A DNA stretch of 64,000 nt from Iris pallida (lineage: Eukaryota > Streptophyta > Magnoliopsida > Asparagales > Iridaceae). The stretch spans positions 17,310,951 to 17,374,950 of the forward strand of contig JANAVB010003400.1 in NCBI GenBank assembly GCA_029216955.1, written 5' to 3'. Shown here one piece after another: positions 1 through 9,738 of the stretch (its first letter is position 1; every line of letters starts with the position of its first letter). The notes under the pieces are model-generated. The model worked only from the letters and a program-made list of their open reading frames with translations, made no database searches and was not told the origin of the DNA. The translations under genes and the position numbers were made by a program.

Positions 1-570
1 CCAGTAGGAGTTCGGACTGTTGTTCGATAAGCCCATAAACATTCTCCAAGTTTTTCATTCCAATTACGTTTATTAGAAGAGACAAACATTTTGAGAAGTT
101 TTATGATCGTCTTATTGAAAGCTTCGGCTAAACCATTAGCAGCTGGATTATAAGCCGTAGAAGCCAGATTCTGAATTCGATTCTTATCACAGAACCGATA
201 AAATGCCTGACTGGCAAATTGCGGACCATTGTCATGAATTATTCGTCGAGGAATCCCGAAGCGATAAATGACATGGTGCTTGATGAAGCTGATCACATTA
301 GATGTTTTTACTTCAGCAAGGGGAACTGCTTTTGCCTACTTAGAAAAGTAATCGGTTATAGCTAATATGAATCGATGTCCCTTGACAGAAGGAGGGTTAA
401 TAGGACCAATGATATCCATACCCCAAGCTTCGAAGGGCCAAAAGGCTGCTGTAGGATATAGAAATTCAGACGGCTGATGAATAAAATCAGCATGAATCTG
501 ACATGCTTTACATCTTCTGGCATAGTCTATAGCATCTGCTATCATAGAGGGCCAATAATACCCCCATTCT
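1..570 (-). pseudogene. Tat1 integrase core (partial)
   Basis: Integrase joins the cDNA to host DNA. The minus strand shows a zinc-finger remnant with CKAC at about 525-505, the first catalytic Asp in WGMDIIGP (about 420), the second in IIHDNGPQF (about 235) and the glutamate of the AEAFNKT motif (about 130). The end of the preceding RT ORF overlaps this in another frame, so a frameshift lies near 560-600. An in-frame TAG at 336-338 stands where relatives have Trp (FSK-stop-AKA), consistent with TGG to TAG decay. The C-terminal part lies outside the window. All three catalytic acidic residues look intact, so the defects are nonsense and frame defects. Confidence 0.85.
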
Positions 571-2726
571 TCGAATGCGGTCTTGTAATTTAGGACCCGG
601 TTGATGAGCACCACAAATACCATCATGAGCTTCTTGCAGCGTTTGTTTGGCTTCACTTTCTGAGAGACAGCGCAGCAAGAGTCCAACATATGAACGACGA
701 TATAGCATATGCAAAGACGAATCATAATAGAATCTAGACGATCGTCTCTTGATTGATACAGCTTCTTTAGGATCTTCAGACAAAATCCCATGAACTGCAT
801 AATCAATGAATGGAGTTCTCCAATCCTTCTGTTGGGAACTTGACTCTGTGACATAAATTTGTTCAATATGCAGATTATTCTTCACACAGAACAAGTCTCG
901 GTCCAACAAAGTAATTCTATTTTGCCTTCGGATTGGGACAGCCAAGTCTGCAGCTAAGCTAGCAAGAGCATCAGCCTCCATATTCTGAGAACGTGGTACA
1001 AATTCAATGAAGAATCCTTTGAATGAAAGGACCAAGTCGACTACTACCTGATGATAAGGAATGAGATCAGGATTTCTGACTTCATAAGTCCCTCTAAATT
1101 GATTAACGATCAATTGAGAATCTCCATAAGCCTCTAGGAATTCAATATCCAATTGTTTTGCTACTTGGAGACCGATCAATAGAGCATTATATTCTGCTAC
1201 ATTGTTGAAGCATGGCTCATTAAGAGAATAGGCACGGTATATGACCATTTTGTCAGGAGAAACCAAGACGATTCCTACCCCAGAGACAATATTGTCTTTA
1301 GGTCCCACTCGTGACGCTCTATCAAAATATAATTGCCATATGTCATTCTTCAAAGTCATGTTACAATCCACGACTTCATCTGGAATGTCCTCATATAACT
1401 TCGATGTTTCTGGTATAGGGTGAGCAGCTAAGAAATCAGCTAATGCTTGACCCTTTACTGATTTTTGAGGTATATAAACCATGTCATAAGGAGTAAGCAA
1501 CATCGCCCAGGTGGCTAACCTGGAGTTAAGAATGCTTGGTTTTCTCATCAGTACTCGAATGGGATTTATTCTGGAGATGACATGAATAGTCTGTCCTGTC
1601 ACATAAGGTCTTATCTTTTGGATGGCAAAAACCAAGGCTAGACATTCCTTTTCCACAGGAGTATACCTGTGTTCAGCTCCGACCATCATTCTGCTCAGAT
1701 AATATATTGCTTGTTCATGACCCATATCACTTTTCTGTGCAAGAAGAGCGCCAAGTGAATGATCCAAGGCTCGAACATATAACAAAAATGGTCTTCCTAC
1801 TACTGGAGGTACCAAAACAGGTAGATTTGTAAGGTATTGTTTAATATCATTGAAGGCTTTCTGACACGCTTCATCCCAAACAAATGATACACCTTTCTTC
1901 AATAAACGGGAGAAAGGTTGGCATCTCCCAGAGAGATTGGATATAAATCTTCTGATATAAGCAATACGACCCTGAAAGCCATGGAGTTCTTTTAGATTAC
2001 GAGGAGGACGCATTTCAAGAATTGCTTTAACCTTATCAGGATCAACATGGATACCCTGAGAGGTAATGACAAATCCTAAAAACTTGCCACTAGAAACCCC
2101 TAAGAAAGACTTAGTAGGGTTCATTTTCAATTGATACTGGCGCATCAATTCAAATACTGTCTTCAAGTCCTGAATGTCATCATTCTTTGACCGACTTTTA
2201 ACAGCAATGTCATCTATATAGTATTCAACTATTTTCCGTAGATGTTCTTGAAAGATATTGCTCTTAGCCCGTTGATACGTAGCGTCGGCATTTTTAAGGC
2301 CAAACGGCATAACTGTATAGCAATAAACCCCAAGGGGTGTACAAAAAGCAGTATGCTTCTCATCTTCTGGATGCATTTTGATCTGATTGTATCTTGAGAA
2401 TCCGTCCATGAAAGACATGCATTCAAAACCACATGTATTGTCTATCATGACATCAGTAATTGGAAGTGGAAATTTGTCCTTTGGACAAGCTGTATTAAGA
2501 TCTCGATAATCTATACAAACTCGGACCTTTCCGTTCTTCTTCAGAACATGAACAATATTGGCAACCCAATCCGGGTGTTGCTCTTCACGAACAAACCCAC
2601 ATGTAATCAACTTTTTGACTTCTACTTCAATTGCATCCATCATATCTGGTCTAAAGCGCCATTGCTGTTGTTTTACAGGCTTAACATTGGGCAAAATATT
2701 AAGTTTATGAGTAGCAACTTTTAGGA
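508..2726 (-). pseudogene. Tat1 reverse transcriptase, RNase H, second RNase H, H2C2 finger
   Basis: This is the longest open stretch of Tat1 (728 codons open from 2694). RT comes first: PHP-like DWVANIVHVLKKNGK, then FMDGFSRYNQIKMHPED, and the catalytic box YIDD at about 2215-2228. A gypsy RNase H follows (about 1810-1400). A second RNase H of the plant aRNH type follows (about 1340-930), with YFDRAS, the Glu of NVAEYNALL, the Asp of YGDSQLIV and EADALA. The H2C2 segment begins before the frame is lost near 570. Upstream the frame is lost by what looks like one extra A in a run near 2725; the sequence continues homologously in the adjacent frame, so the 2694 start codon is not the true start. 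The dual RNase H marks the Tat lineage. Confidence 0.92.
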
Positions 2727-3592
2727 TCTAACCCTGGCATATCCTTATAACTCCATGCAAAGATGTCAATATATTCTTTGATAAGTTTTATCAACTCTTC
2801 CTTTTCAACTTCGAAAAGATGCTTACTGATGAATATTGGTTTGGACGTAGTTTCATCTCCAACATCAATCTGGATAACCTCATCTTCTGTAGGTGGCTGT
2901 CGCTGTTCAAAACGGAGTTCCTACTGAGTATCCATCTGTTGAGCCCAAGGATCATTCTCAAATGGCTCTGATTCACCATCAATTTGAACCATATTGACTG
3001 AGAATATTTGTCCAGATTCATCATATGAGGAATGAGACATATCGAATTCGACGAATTGGATTTCTTCCGAATCTGATGACTGCGAAGAGCTAGAAGAGAA
3101 TTTTTCTTGTATATCGTCATTAAACATATGGGACAGATCATATCCCAACCCAAGACGAGTCTTCTAGTAAAACGGATCACCACATAATGGTAGTCGTCTA
3201 CCCTTGCCTTGATTGAGACCTTGCATAGTCTTCAAATCATATCCCATATTCTGAATGATCTTGATGGATTATTGACTATATTTGTCAATTCGGATTCTTC
3301 CTTTGTCTTTATCTTTCAGCTCATCTGCCTGAGCAACAGGGATATTTTTAGCCAAGTCAAAAACAATTTGGCGCTTGTTTTTCTTATTAGACGGAACCAC
3401 AAAATAAGATTTTTCATGACGTCTATAAGTCACACAAGCTTGTGATTGAGCAACTACCGGAAGTAGATAAGAAGAAGATGTCAGGAACTTTTGAGCATAA
3501 GGTCCAACATCTACACGAGGAGGAAAATAATTTTCCTTATGATCAATGTATAAAGTTTCTTCTGGCTCTATGTCGTCTTTATATTGATGACT
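2727..3592 (-). pseudogene. Tat1 protease-RT linker with G-patch-like repeats and three in-frame stops
   Basis: Read in the same frame as gag and protease, this 0.87-kb stretch is coding-like throughout but has a TAA near 3285 (after Ser-Gln), a TAG near 3168 (after Phe-Tyr) and a TAG at 2921-2923 (after MDTQ). A segment with MGYD, GLNQGKG and RxPL repeats a motif found about 600 codons earlier at the start of the protease region, and a shorter GLGYDLSH copy follows. These resemble glycine-rich G-patch motifs reported near the protease of plant Tat elements; the name is inference. An acidic serine-rich tract (about 3090-3050) follows. Tat2 has the same order, including the same stop after MDTQ. 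Confidence 0.7.
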
Positions 3593-5338
3593 TTACTTAT
3601 CCGAAGATAAAGTCATTCTTTCAATAAACTTGACAGCCATATACTCAAAAAGAAAATCTTCATTGATATCAAAAAGTACAGAATGATCAATATTTACATC
3701 ATTTACAATCTGATTACTACGCTTCGGATTAATCAACAGTGGACCATTATCCATCTTCTGCGTAGATTTGCCAAGATTGACAATCAATGGTGGTTGTGGA
3801 TCATTCGTACAAGAAGTATGCCCTTTGACCTTGATCATAAAAGGTTGAACTTGGTTCTTAGCAGGAATATTTATTGATTCCTCGGATGAAGTTTGAGTTC
3901 TTCCTTTAACCTTAATTATCAAAGGTTGATCATTGACAGGTTGGGATTGGATTCGTCCCTTGACTATGATCTTCAAAGGTTGCTCTTCTGGCGGATCTTC
4001 ATTAAGAGACTGATACTCAGTAGATGATTGATCCTCAGCTATGTCTGATATCTCTTTCATATGCTCTTGTTTATAAAGCCTTGAATCAGAAAAATAGGCT
4101 TCGACACCGTTGAAAGGATTGATATCAGCAAACTCAGTCTTCACAACTCCTTGGGAATCCACATACTTGAAGCATTGGTGGAGAGTTGAAGGCACGATAT
4201 TATGCTCATGTAACCATGGTCTTCCAAGAAGGATATTGTAGGATACGTCTGAGTTGATAACATAGAAGGTTACCATAGTTCGGAGATCGCCAATCTGAAT
4301 CTGCAGACGAATCTTCCCCAGTAGTTTACTCTTGCCAGAGTTAAAACCGACTATCGTAGTACTAGTGTAAGTCAAATCACTAGTAGGAATCCTCAGGGGT
4401 CTTAGCATACTCTGAAGAATTATGCTAATTGAAGACCCAGGATCAATGTAGATCCTGTCAATTTTAGTAGATCCAATATACCCAGTATAGCACAGAGGCC
4501 TGTCATGTTTGTTATGCTTCAACAGCATATCTTCTTGTGTAAAGGTGATGTTGGGAATTGCTTCCATCACACTATGACATTGCGGACATAAAACTGGAGT
4601 ATTATCAGGACTCTTGAGTTGAGCCAAGCATGAATCTGCTTGCAGTAAGGCTTCACTCAAAGTCTCCCTGCTTTCTCTAGAAAGGCGAAGCAGTTCAAAT
4701 ATAGATAGTCTAGCCGGAGTATCAAACTTGTAAGGCTTCATCACCACCCCCTGACTGAAAACAGACTTCAATGAGACGTCAAAGCGTACTGCTTTCTGTT
4801 TCCCCTTTTCAACTACAGAAGGTTTAGCCGGAACAGGAGAAGGTTGAGTTGGTAGTGTTTCCACTACGTCTTCTGCTTCTTTAGAAGATCCTTCATAATC
4901 TTTGTGGTACTCTTTCCCAGATCTTGTACCAGCAAAAGTTTCTTCTTCAGACTCAAGAGAAGGAAGTACCATATTACAGGATTTAGTCTTCCTCCCTTTA
5001 GCCTTTTTCTTGTAAGGTTTGTTGTGAGGAATTTCAGAACCCAGTCCAACAGTAGATTTTTGATTATGAATTTGTAAAGGAAGTCGTATTCCTTTATCAT
5101 AATTCAAACCTTCTGCCTTCTGAAAGTCATAACCCATTTTTTTCATGAGAAGGACAGATTGCTGACTGTACAAATAAGTGGGCAGCGAACTTTTAGCAAA
5201 TGGTTCCACAGAGGAAGAAGAAGAGATCTCTGTATCCACAGGAGAATGAGGAATATATGTCTCTGTAACTACAGGAGGAGAAGGATTCGGGATACGAGAA
5301 AAAATCCCTGTAGGAGCTTTTTCGTAAGCAGCGAAGAC
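3593..5338 (-). pseudogene. Tat1 aspartic protease region
   Basis: This lies in the same frame as the gag segment to its right, separated only by a TAA (5339-5341) after the codons for WAQ. The protein starts with a serine-rich tract and a G-patch-like MGYD...GLN..KG motif (about 5130-5070), then a low-complexity Pro/Ser/Lys linker. The retropepsin domain follows, with active site IDPGSS (about 4430-4450) and the flap/hydrophobic strand YNILLGRPWLHEHNIVPS (about 4240-4190). The tail has three or four copies of an IxxKxxG-type repeat (LxIxVKGRxQ), probably a flexible linker. It ends in TAA (3593-3595), after which the same frame continues with coding character. The protease residues look intact. 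Confidence 0.85.
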
Positions 5339-6580
5339 TTATTGTGCCCAGTATAAGGGAACACCATTCATGGCTAGCCACTGCTGATGAGTAAGCTTGA
5401 GCTTGGTAGGAGGAGCTAGACTTGGAGGACAGATGTTCAGTCCTCTTAATCTATCTTCTAAAGGAAATCCATCCCATAGCCGATCCAAGTCATCAGGATA
5501 TGGAATATCATGAGAAATTATGTTGCAGGTTTTGACTTTCTTACCCTTCTTGGATTTTGAAGTTTTACCTTCATTTTCTAACTCAGGCACTAAGTCAGGA
5601 TGTACCCACATAATTTTACTATTCTTTAGTGTGAGTGGCAGCAATCCTGCATTTTCTTCTCTGGCAGGCGGGATATTCACGATCTTCATTGTCACCTTCG
5701 GAATTGGGATGATTCCACCTGCTACTTGCTGTAGAGAAAAATTCCCGAATTGAAGAGAAACCATATTGGTTGTAACCGTATGGTCATCATTGGTTAAGGC
5801 GATAGCACCGCCATTTATCAGCTCCTGGATTTTCTTCTTCAGGACATAGCAAGCACTGGTAGGATGATTAATGTATCTATGATAGATACAATATTTGGGA
5901 TTGTCAGTTAGATTCACCTCATTAGGCCTCTTTGGCTCTGGAATCTGAAGTTTGCCACTTTTCACCAGACATTGGAATATCCCTGGGATATCACTTTCGT
6001 CAAAAGAGTATTCTTCTTTTGGCCTGGAAGATTCTTGATTATTCGGCATCGTTTTGTTCTTGGAAAGATTTACCATAAGAGTATCTTTTCCTTTCACATT
6101 ATGATTGCCAGAATTATTACCAGAATTATTTTTCTTCCCTTTATCTTCTGAAGCGAAAATCATTCCATGCTCACGAGCCAACCTACCATTGGTCTCGGCA
6201 GAAACTGCTGCTATAATGAACGAAGCCCAATCTGTGAATTGGGAACCCGTGAAAACAGCGATGGATGGTCGCAGATTCATCTTGTATGTATCAATCAATG
6301 CTGAATCTGGCATACCAGGAGGCATCTTTAGAGTAGCCTGTCGAAAACGTTCGATGAACATCCGAGTATCTTCTTTCTCCTTTTGTTTGATTTCTATCAA
6401 GGAGGACATGTTCATATCCATACCTCCTTCATAGAAGCGGGAGAGAAACATTGTCTTGAATTCGTCAACAGACGAAATAGAATTATCGGGTAAGCTACGA
6501 TACCAGTCGTAAGCTGAACCCGTCAGGCACCCGATGAACACTCAAGTGAGAAGAGCATCATTTTTCTGCAAGTGCACAGT
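5339..6580 (-). pseudogene. Tat1 gag capsid/nucleocapsid region
   Basis: Retrotransposon gag domain: FIGCLTGSAYDWYRSLP (about 6540-6490) matches the conserved capsid motif (WYRSLP), followed by an IKQKEKEDTRMFIERFR helix. The C-terminal part has CxYHRYINHPTSACYVLKKKIQELI, a CHHC-type remnant of the Tat nucleocapsid instead of a standard CCHC knuckle. It then runs to NICPPSLAPP and ends with WAQ and a TAA at 5339-5341. A TGA stands just upstream of FIGCLTG where Tat2 has Arg, and the frame shifts near 6570 relative to the segment to the right, so it is broken. The Tat2 counterpart lies at about 49900-51070. Confidence 0.87.
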
Positions 6581-6701
6581 AATTGATATATTGACTGGGA
6601 GATGCTTTTCCATCGAACAAAACCATAGATTGTGGTTTGAACTTCGGTAGAAAGGGTACATCATTCCAATAAGGAGGATAAGGTTGCTTAATCCCTAACC
6701 T

Positions 6702-7694
6702 CTAGAGTTGATCCTTGTGCCTCAAGACTTCAAACTGTGCTTTGAGTTCACGTACTGCTTGAATGGCCTCACTAGTTTGCGGAAGCACATTTGATTGAAT
6801 AGTTGTTGGATGTACAATAATCCCCACCGGAGATGGTACATCTTCTGGAATAATAGGATCTGGAGATGCAAAATTTTGATTAACAGCAGGCTCTTGAACA
6901 TTCAAAGGTATATCAGCCCTTTGACTATCTTGAGTTTGTGCTGCTACTGGTACTAGTGCTATCACTGTCGGCTGAGCAGTTTGTTGAATCAATATTATCT
7001 GATGCATGTTTTGCACCATGTTAAGCATGTCTTTCAGTGATTGCTCAACGACAGTGAGGCGTTGTTCTGTATTAACAGATGAGGTCTCTGGTTTATCTCC
7101 AACAGCGTAGGATTCAACCTCTCTTGAAGATATAGAAGGATCAATATAGAAGTATGAATCGACACTGTCAGTCTCGGACTTAAAAGATTGAGTACCCCCA
7201 GCTTCTGAATCAGAAGTCTGCATTTGTCTTTGTCTTCTTGATCGAGTGTTTTGATATACCCCCTCAAAAGAATCAAGAAGTCTGTTGAACTGTTGCTGAC
7301 CTGGGGTTTGGGACATATTCCGTCTTGGATGTCGTCCTCTGTTAGTATGAGATGCCATGTTGACTGATGCATACGACAGCTCATGTTCTTGGTCTTCAGC
7401 TTGATGTTGAGGCGAATTAAAACTTAATCGATCAAAAATTGACCGTTTTGAAGCCGAACAACAACAGTTGATCACAACCTGGTGATAATCACAATGATGT
7501 TTTTCTTGGGGAAATGTTACCGGAGATTGTCTATTCTTACGCTTTTGCATTAGCAATTCACGTAAGTCAGAAGGAGTGGAGGGAGTAGTCTTCTTTATTA
7601 CATTAAGGGTAGAAAAACGTTTAGTACCCTGTGTATAAAGAAGATTACTGGCAGCATTCGCAGAAACAAATTGTACATTTCTACGCGTTTGGAG
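6702..7694 (-). pseudogene. Tat1 ORF1-gag junction and gag N-terminus
   Basis: In frame with ORF1 (stop 7695-7697), so ORF1 and gag look like one original reading frame. It contains SDLRELLMQKRK, then a Cys/His-rich block HHCDYHQVVINCCCS, then SIFDRLSF, all conserved in Tat2 at about 48785-48930. A basic segment (NRGRHPRRNMSQ) and a predicted coiled coil (VVEQSLKDMLNMVQNMHQ, about 7060-7000) follow, then a Pro/Val/Gln linker. It ends at 6702 after VRELKAQFEVLRHKDQL. The Cys/His block could bind metal, but I recognise no named domain. The start used by an ORF finder (7556) is only an internal Met. Confidence 0.75.
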
Positions 7695-8522
7695 TTATGT
7701 GCGTAAATCTTGAGATTTTTTAGCACGAAGGACTCCATTTTTATTGCGTGTAATTTGTAGATTTGGTACTTTACGTAGAGCAGTATAAGAAGGCTGTTGG
7801 TGTAGAATTAAAGTTTTACCAACATCATTTTTACGCTGCACACGTTTAGGTACATTCACATTAGATGTAAAAACATCATTGCAAATTTTATCTACACTGT
7901 CAAAGACAAGAGATTTACCTTTACGCGTAAAGCGTAAAAATTGGTTATCTACCACGTCACAGACGAGAGACTTTCCTTTACGCGAAGAGCGTAACTTGTG
8001 TGTGTCTACCACGTCACAGACGGGAGACTTATTCTTACACTCAGAAGCATTAGAGTCTGCCACATTATAAATGGGAGACTCATCTTTATGTACTGAGCGT
8101 AAAAGTTGGTTTTTACCCACTGAGCGTAAAACTTGGTTCTTACGCAGTGGACGTGAAACCTGATTATCTTCACCATTACAAACGGGAGATAAATCGTCAC
8201 ACTTTGAGTGCAACTCTGAAGTAAGGACTGCCTCGTTACGAGCGGGAGCCCCTACGACAGGAGTGGGAAGAATTCCCTTGCCACTAGCAGCAACAGAGAG
8301 ATCAGAAGCTATTTTAAATTTAGGAATCCAAACTTTTCGTGCTTTGCGAGATTTTTGAACATTGGAGTAGCGAGAACCACCCCCAGTTCGGAGCATTTCT
8401 TCATAGGCAGTCTGGTCGAAGTGCACAACCAGAGTCTTCTTGGTTGAACCGACCGAAACATCATCATATTGAGCAATTGCCTTCTCGTCAGAGGAGAAGG
8501 TAGTCCCCAGCAGAGTCGCCAT
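7695..8522 (-). CDS. Tat1 ORF1 (leader ORF upstream of gag, starts in the PBS)
   Basis: 276 codons, beginning MATLLGTTFSSDEK, with the ATG (8520-8522) overlapping the tRNA primer-binding site. Ogre/Tat elements are known for an extra ORF upstream of gag of unknown function; this fits that place. The protein is basic and has imperfect repeats built on LRSxxKN and KGKSLVCDVVD (about residues 110-200). At DNA level these repeats contain the GCGTAAA motif (complement TTTACGC) that fills the LTR. Tat2 has a recognisable homologue at 47494 (MATLLGATFSSDEK), broken after about 27 codons. No known domain. The TAG or equivalent stop at 7695 is followed in frame by more coding sequence joining gag. Confidence 0.75.
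   Translation of the reverse strand: MATLLGTTFSSDEKAIAQYDDVSVGSTKKTLVVHFDQTAYEEMLRTGGGSRYSNVQKSRKARKVWIPKFKIASDLSVAASGKGILPTPVVGAPARNEAVLTSELHSKCDDLSPVCNGEDNQVSRPLRKNQVLRSVGKNQLLRSVHKDESPIYNVADSNASECKNKSPVCDVVDTHKLRSSRKGKSLVCDVVDNQFLRFTRKGKSLVFDSVDKICNDVFTSNVNVPKRVQRKNDVGKTLILHQQPSYTALRKVPNLQITRNKNGVLRAKKSQDLRT
8505..8521 (-). other. Tat1 primer-binding site
   Basis: On the minus strand this reads TGGCGACTCTGCTGGGG, identical to the Tat2 site at 47495-47511, and lies 7 bases inside the LTR end. A TGGCGACTC(C/T)GCTGGGG site is the form I know for Ogre-type elements, attributed to a tRNA-Arg primer; the tRNA identity is from memory and not checked. Confidence 0.85.
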
Positions 8523-8528
8523 TTTGTT

Positions 8529-9674
8529 TCACTTAACAAAAATGCCAAGAAAAATTGGCTTTTAAAAATAAAACGAGAAAAAGTACAAGAAGTACAAATT
8601 TAATTCTGGAAAAGTATTGCTATGGAAGTCTGATCTGTAAATGATCACTTTGTTCCTTGGACCATATGATGATGATGAAGATCGCTGCTTGAAGTTGAAC
8701 AACTGGAAGAACTAAGTCACCAGAAAGGTATCGACGCACTTGGGCACTGATGGCGAGGCCGAATGCTTTCCTGCTTTGCTTCACTCTGTTCTGGAAGAAT
8801 GGTTGAAGAAGAATGCTCTCGAAAATCAAAATCTCTAAGTTCTGATCTCTGTATTCTCTCCTGTCTCTGTCTGTCTCTGTGTGTCTATCTTGCTTTGAGA
8901 AAAATAAGTCCATTTATAGACTTGGGCTCTTGTGCGTAAAAGCTCAGCGAAAGTTCCGTCTTTACGCCAGCAACTGCCACCCACGACCAAAGTCATCCTC
9001 TGTATATGTTGATACGTGTCCCATCATTTCATTAAGAATAGGATGCACGTACACACGTTCTTCGGGATGTGTGGCATGAAAGCCATGTAGGCAAACCACG
9101 TTCCAAGCTGGTCAGAAAGAATAGGGCGTAAAAATAACCCCAATGTACTCTGAGCGTAAAGCAGTAGACTAGGCGTAAAATAGCCCCGACATAGGCTTCC
9201 CGCGTAAAGTGGTTGTTAAATAACCTTGAGCGTAAAAGTAGCTCAAATAGACTTTACGCACACGTCAACTGTTGAGCGTAAAAGCTCGTATAGTCTTCAT
9301 GCGTAAAAGAAGCCATAGTGTGAGCGTAAAGTAGCTCAATCCACATACTAAACGACAACATTGGTCTCTGTGTAAAAACAAATCCCTTTGAATTCTGTGA
9401 TATATGCCATCATTAATATCTCCATGTCAGAGTTTGCATTAAATGCGAGACTTGACAGCTTTGTCCAGCGTAAAAGTGGCTAGTCTGTCCTTGGCGTAAA
9501 ACCATGGGTGTAGACCCGAGCGTAAAATGATCTGCCTACTTTAGGCGTAACGTGATTAGCCTTGTCTTGGGTGTAAAGTATTTAACCTCCCTGCGGCGTA
9601 AAGTAGATCAATTTGAGTGGAATGATCTATCACTTTGACTCTTTCTTTGAAGCACTTTTTACGCTCCTACAACA
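8529..9674 (-). repeat. Tat1 5' LTR
   Basis: The element-strand start is inferred at 9674 (TGTTGTAGGAGCGTAAAAAG) and the end near 8529, seven bases before the primer site. It holds about sixteen copies of GCGTAAA or its near variants on the plus strand (TTTACGC on the element strand), concentrated at 9125-9670 upstream of the TATA box. The outer border rests on the TG start and on where the motif array ends, because the partner LTR is outside the window. Confidence 0.7.
8911..8920 (-). promoter_or_regulatory. Tat1 LTR TATA box
   Basis: TCTATAAATG on the minus strand, inside the LTR, about 390 bp before the PBS and downstream of the GCGTAAA array. This is the expected place for the U3 promoter. 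Confidence 0.65.
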
Positions 9675-9738
9675 TCGTCCCTATCTTCGGTATCAGCAAC
9701 TCTGCAACTTGTCATCAGCCGACCTATCTTAGAAATTA

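Larger units (their letters stand above)
1..9674 (-). mobile_element. Tat1: Tat/Ogre-type Ty3/gypsy retrotransposon, 3' end outside window
   Basis: Reading leftwards from 9674 there is an LTR, a primer site, an ORF starting inside the primer site, gag, aspartic protease, RT, gypsy RNase H, a second plant-type RNase H and integrase. A second RNase H between the first one and integrase is typical of the Tat lineage. The 3' LTR lies left of the window, so a target duplication cannot be tested; the 5 bp after the LTR are TCGTC. From ORF1 to integrase the frame is broken by a modest number of stops and at least three frameshifts, so the copy is probably non-autonomous. Tat2 (46254 onward, opposite strand) is a diverged relative with the same primer site and domain order but a different LTR. 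Confidence 0.9.

Noticed and set aside
9125..9670. CRISPR-like array of GCGTAAA motifs
   Set aside because: Motif is 7 bp, irregularly spaced and in both orientations; plant LTR context.
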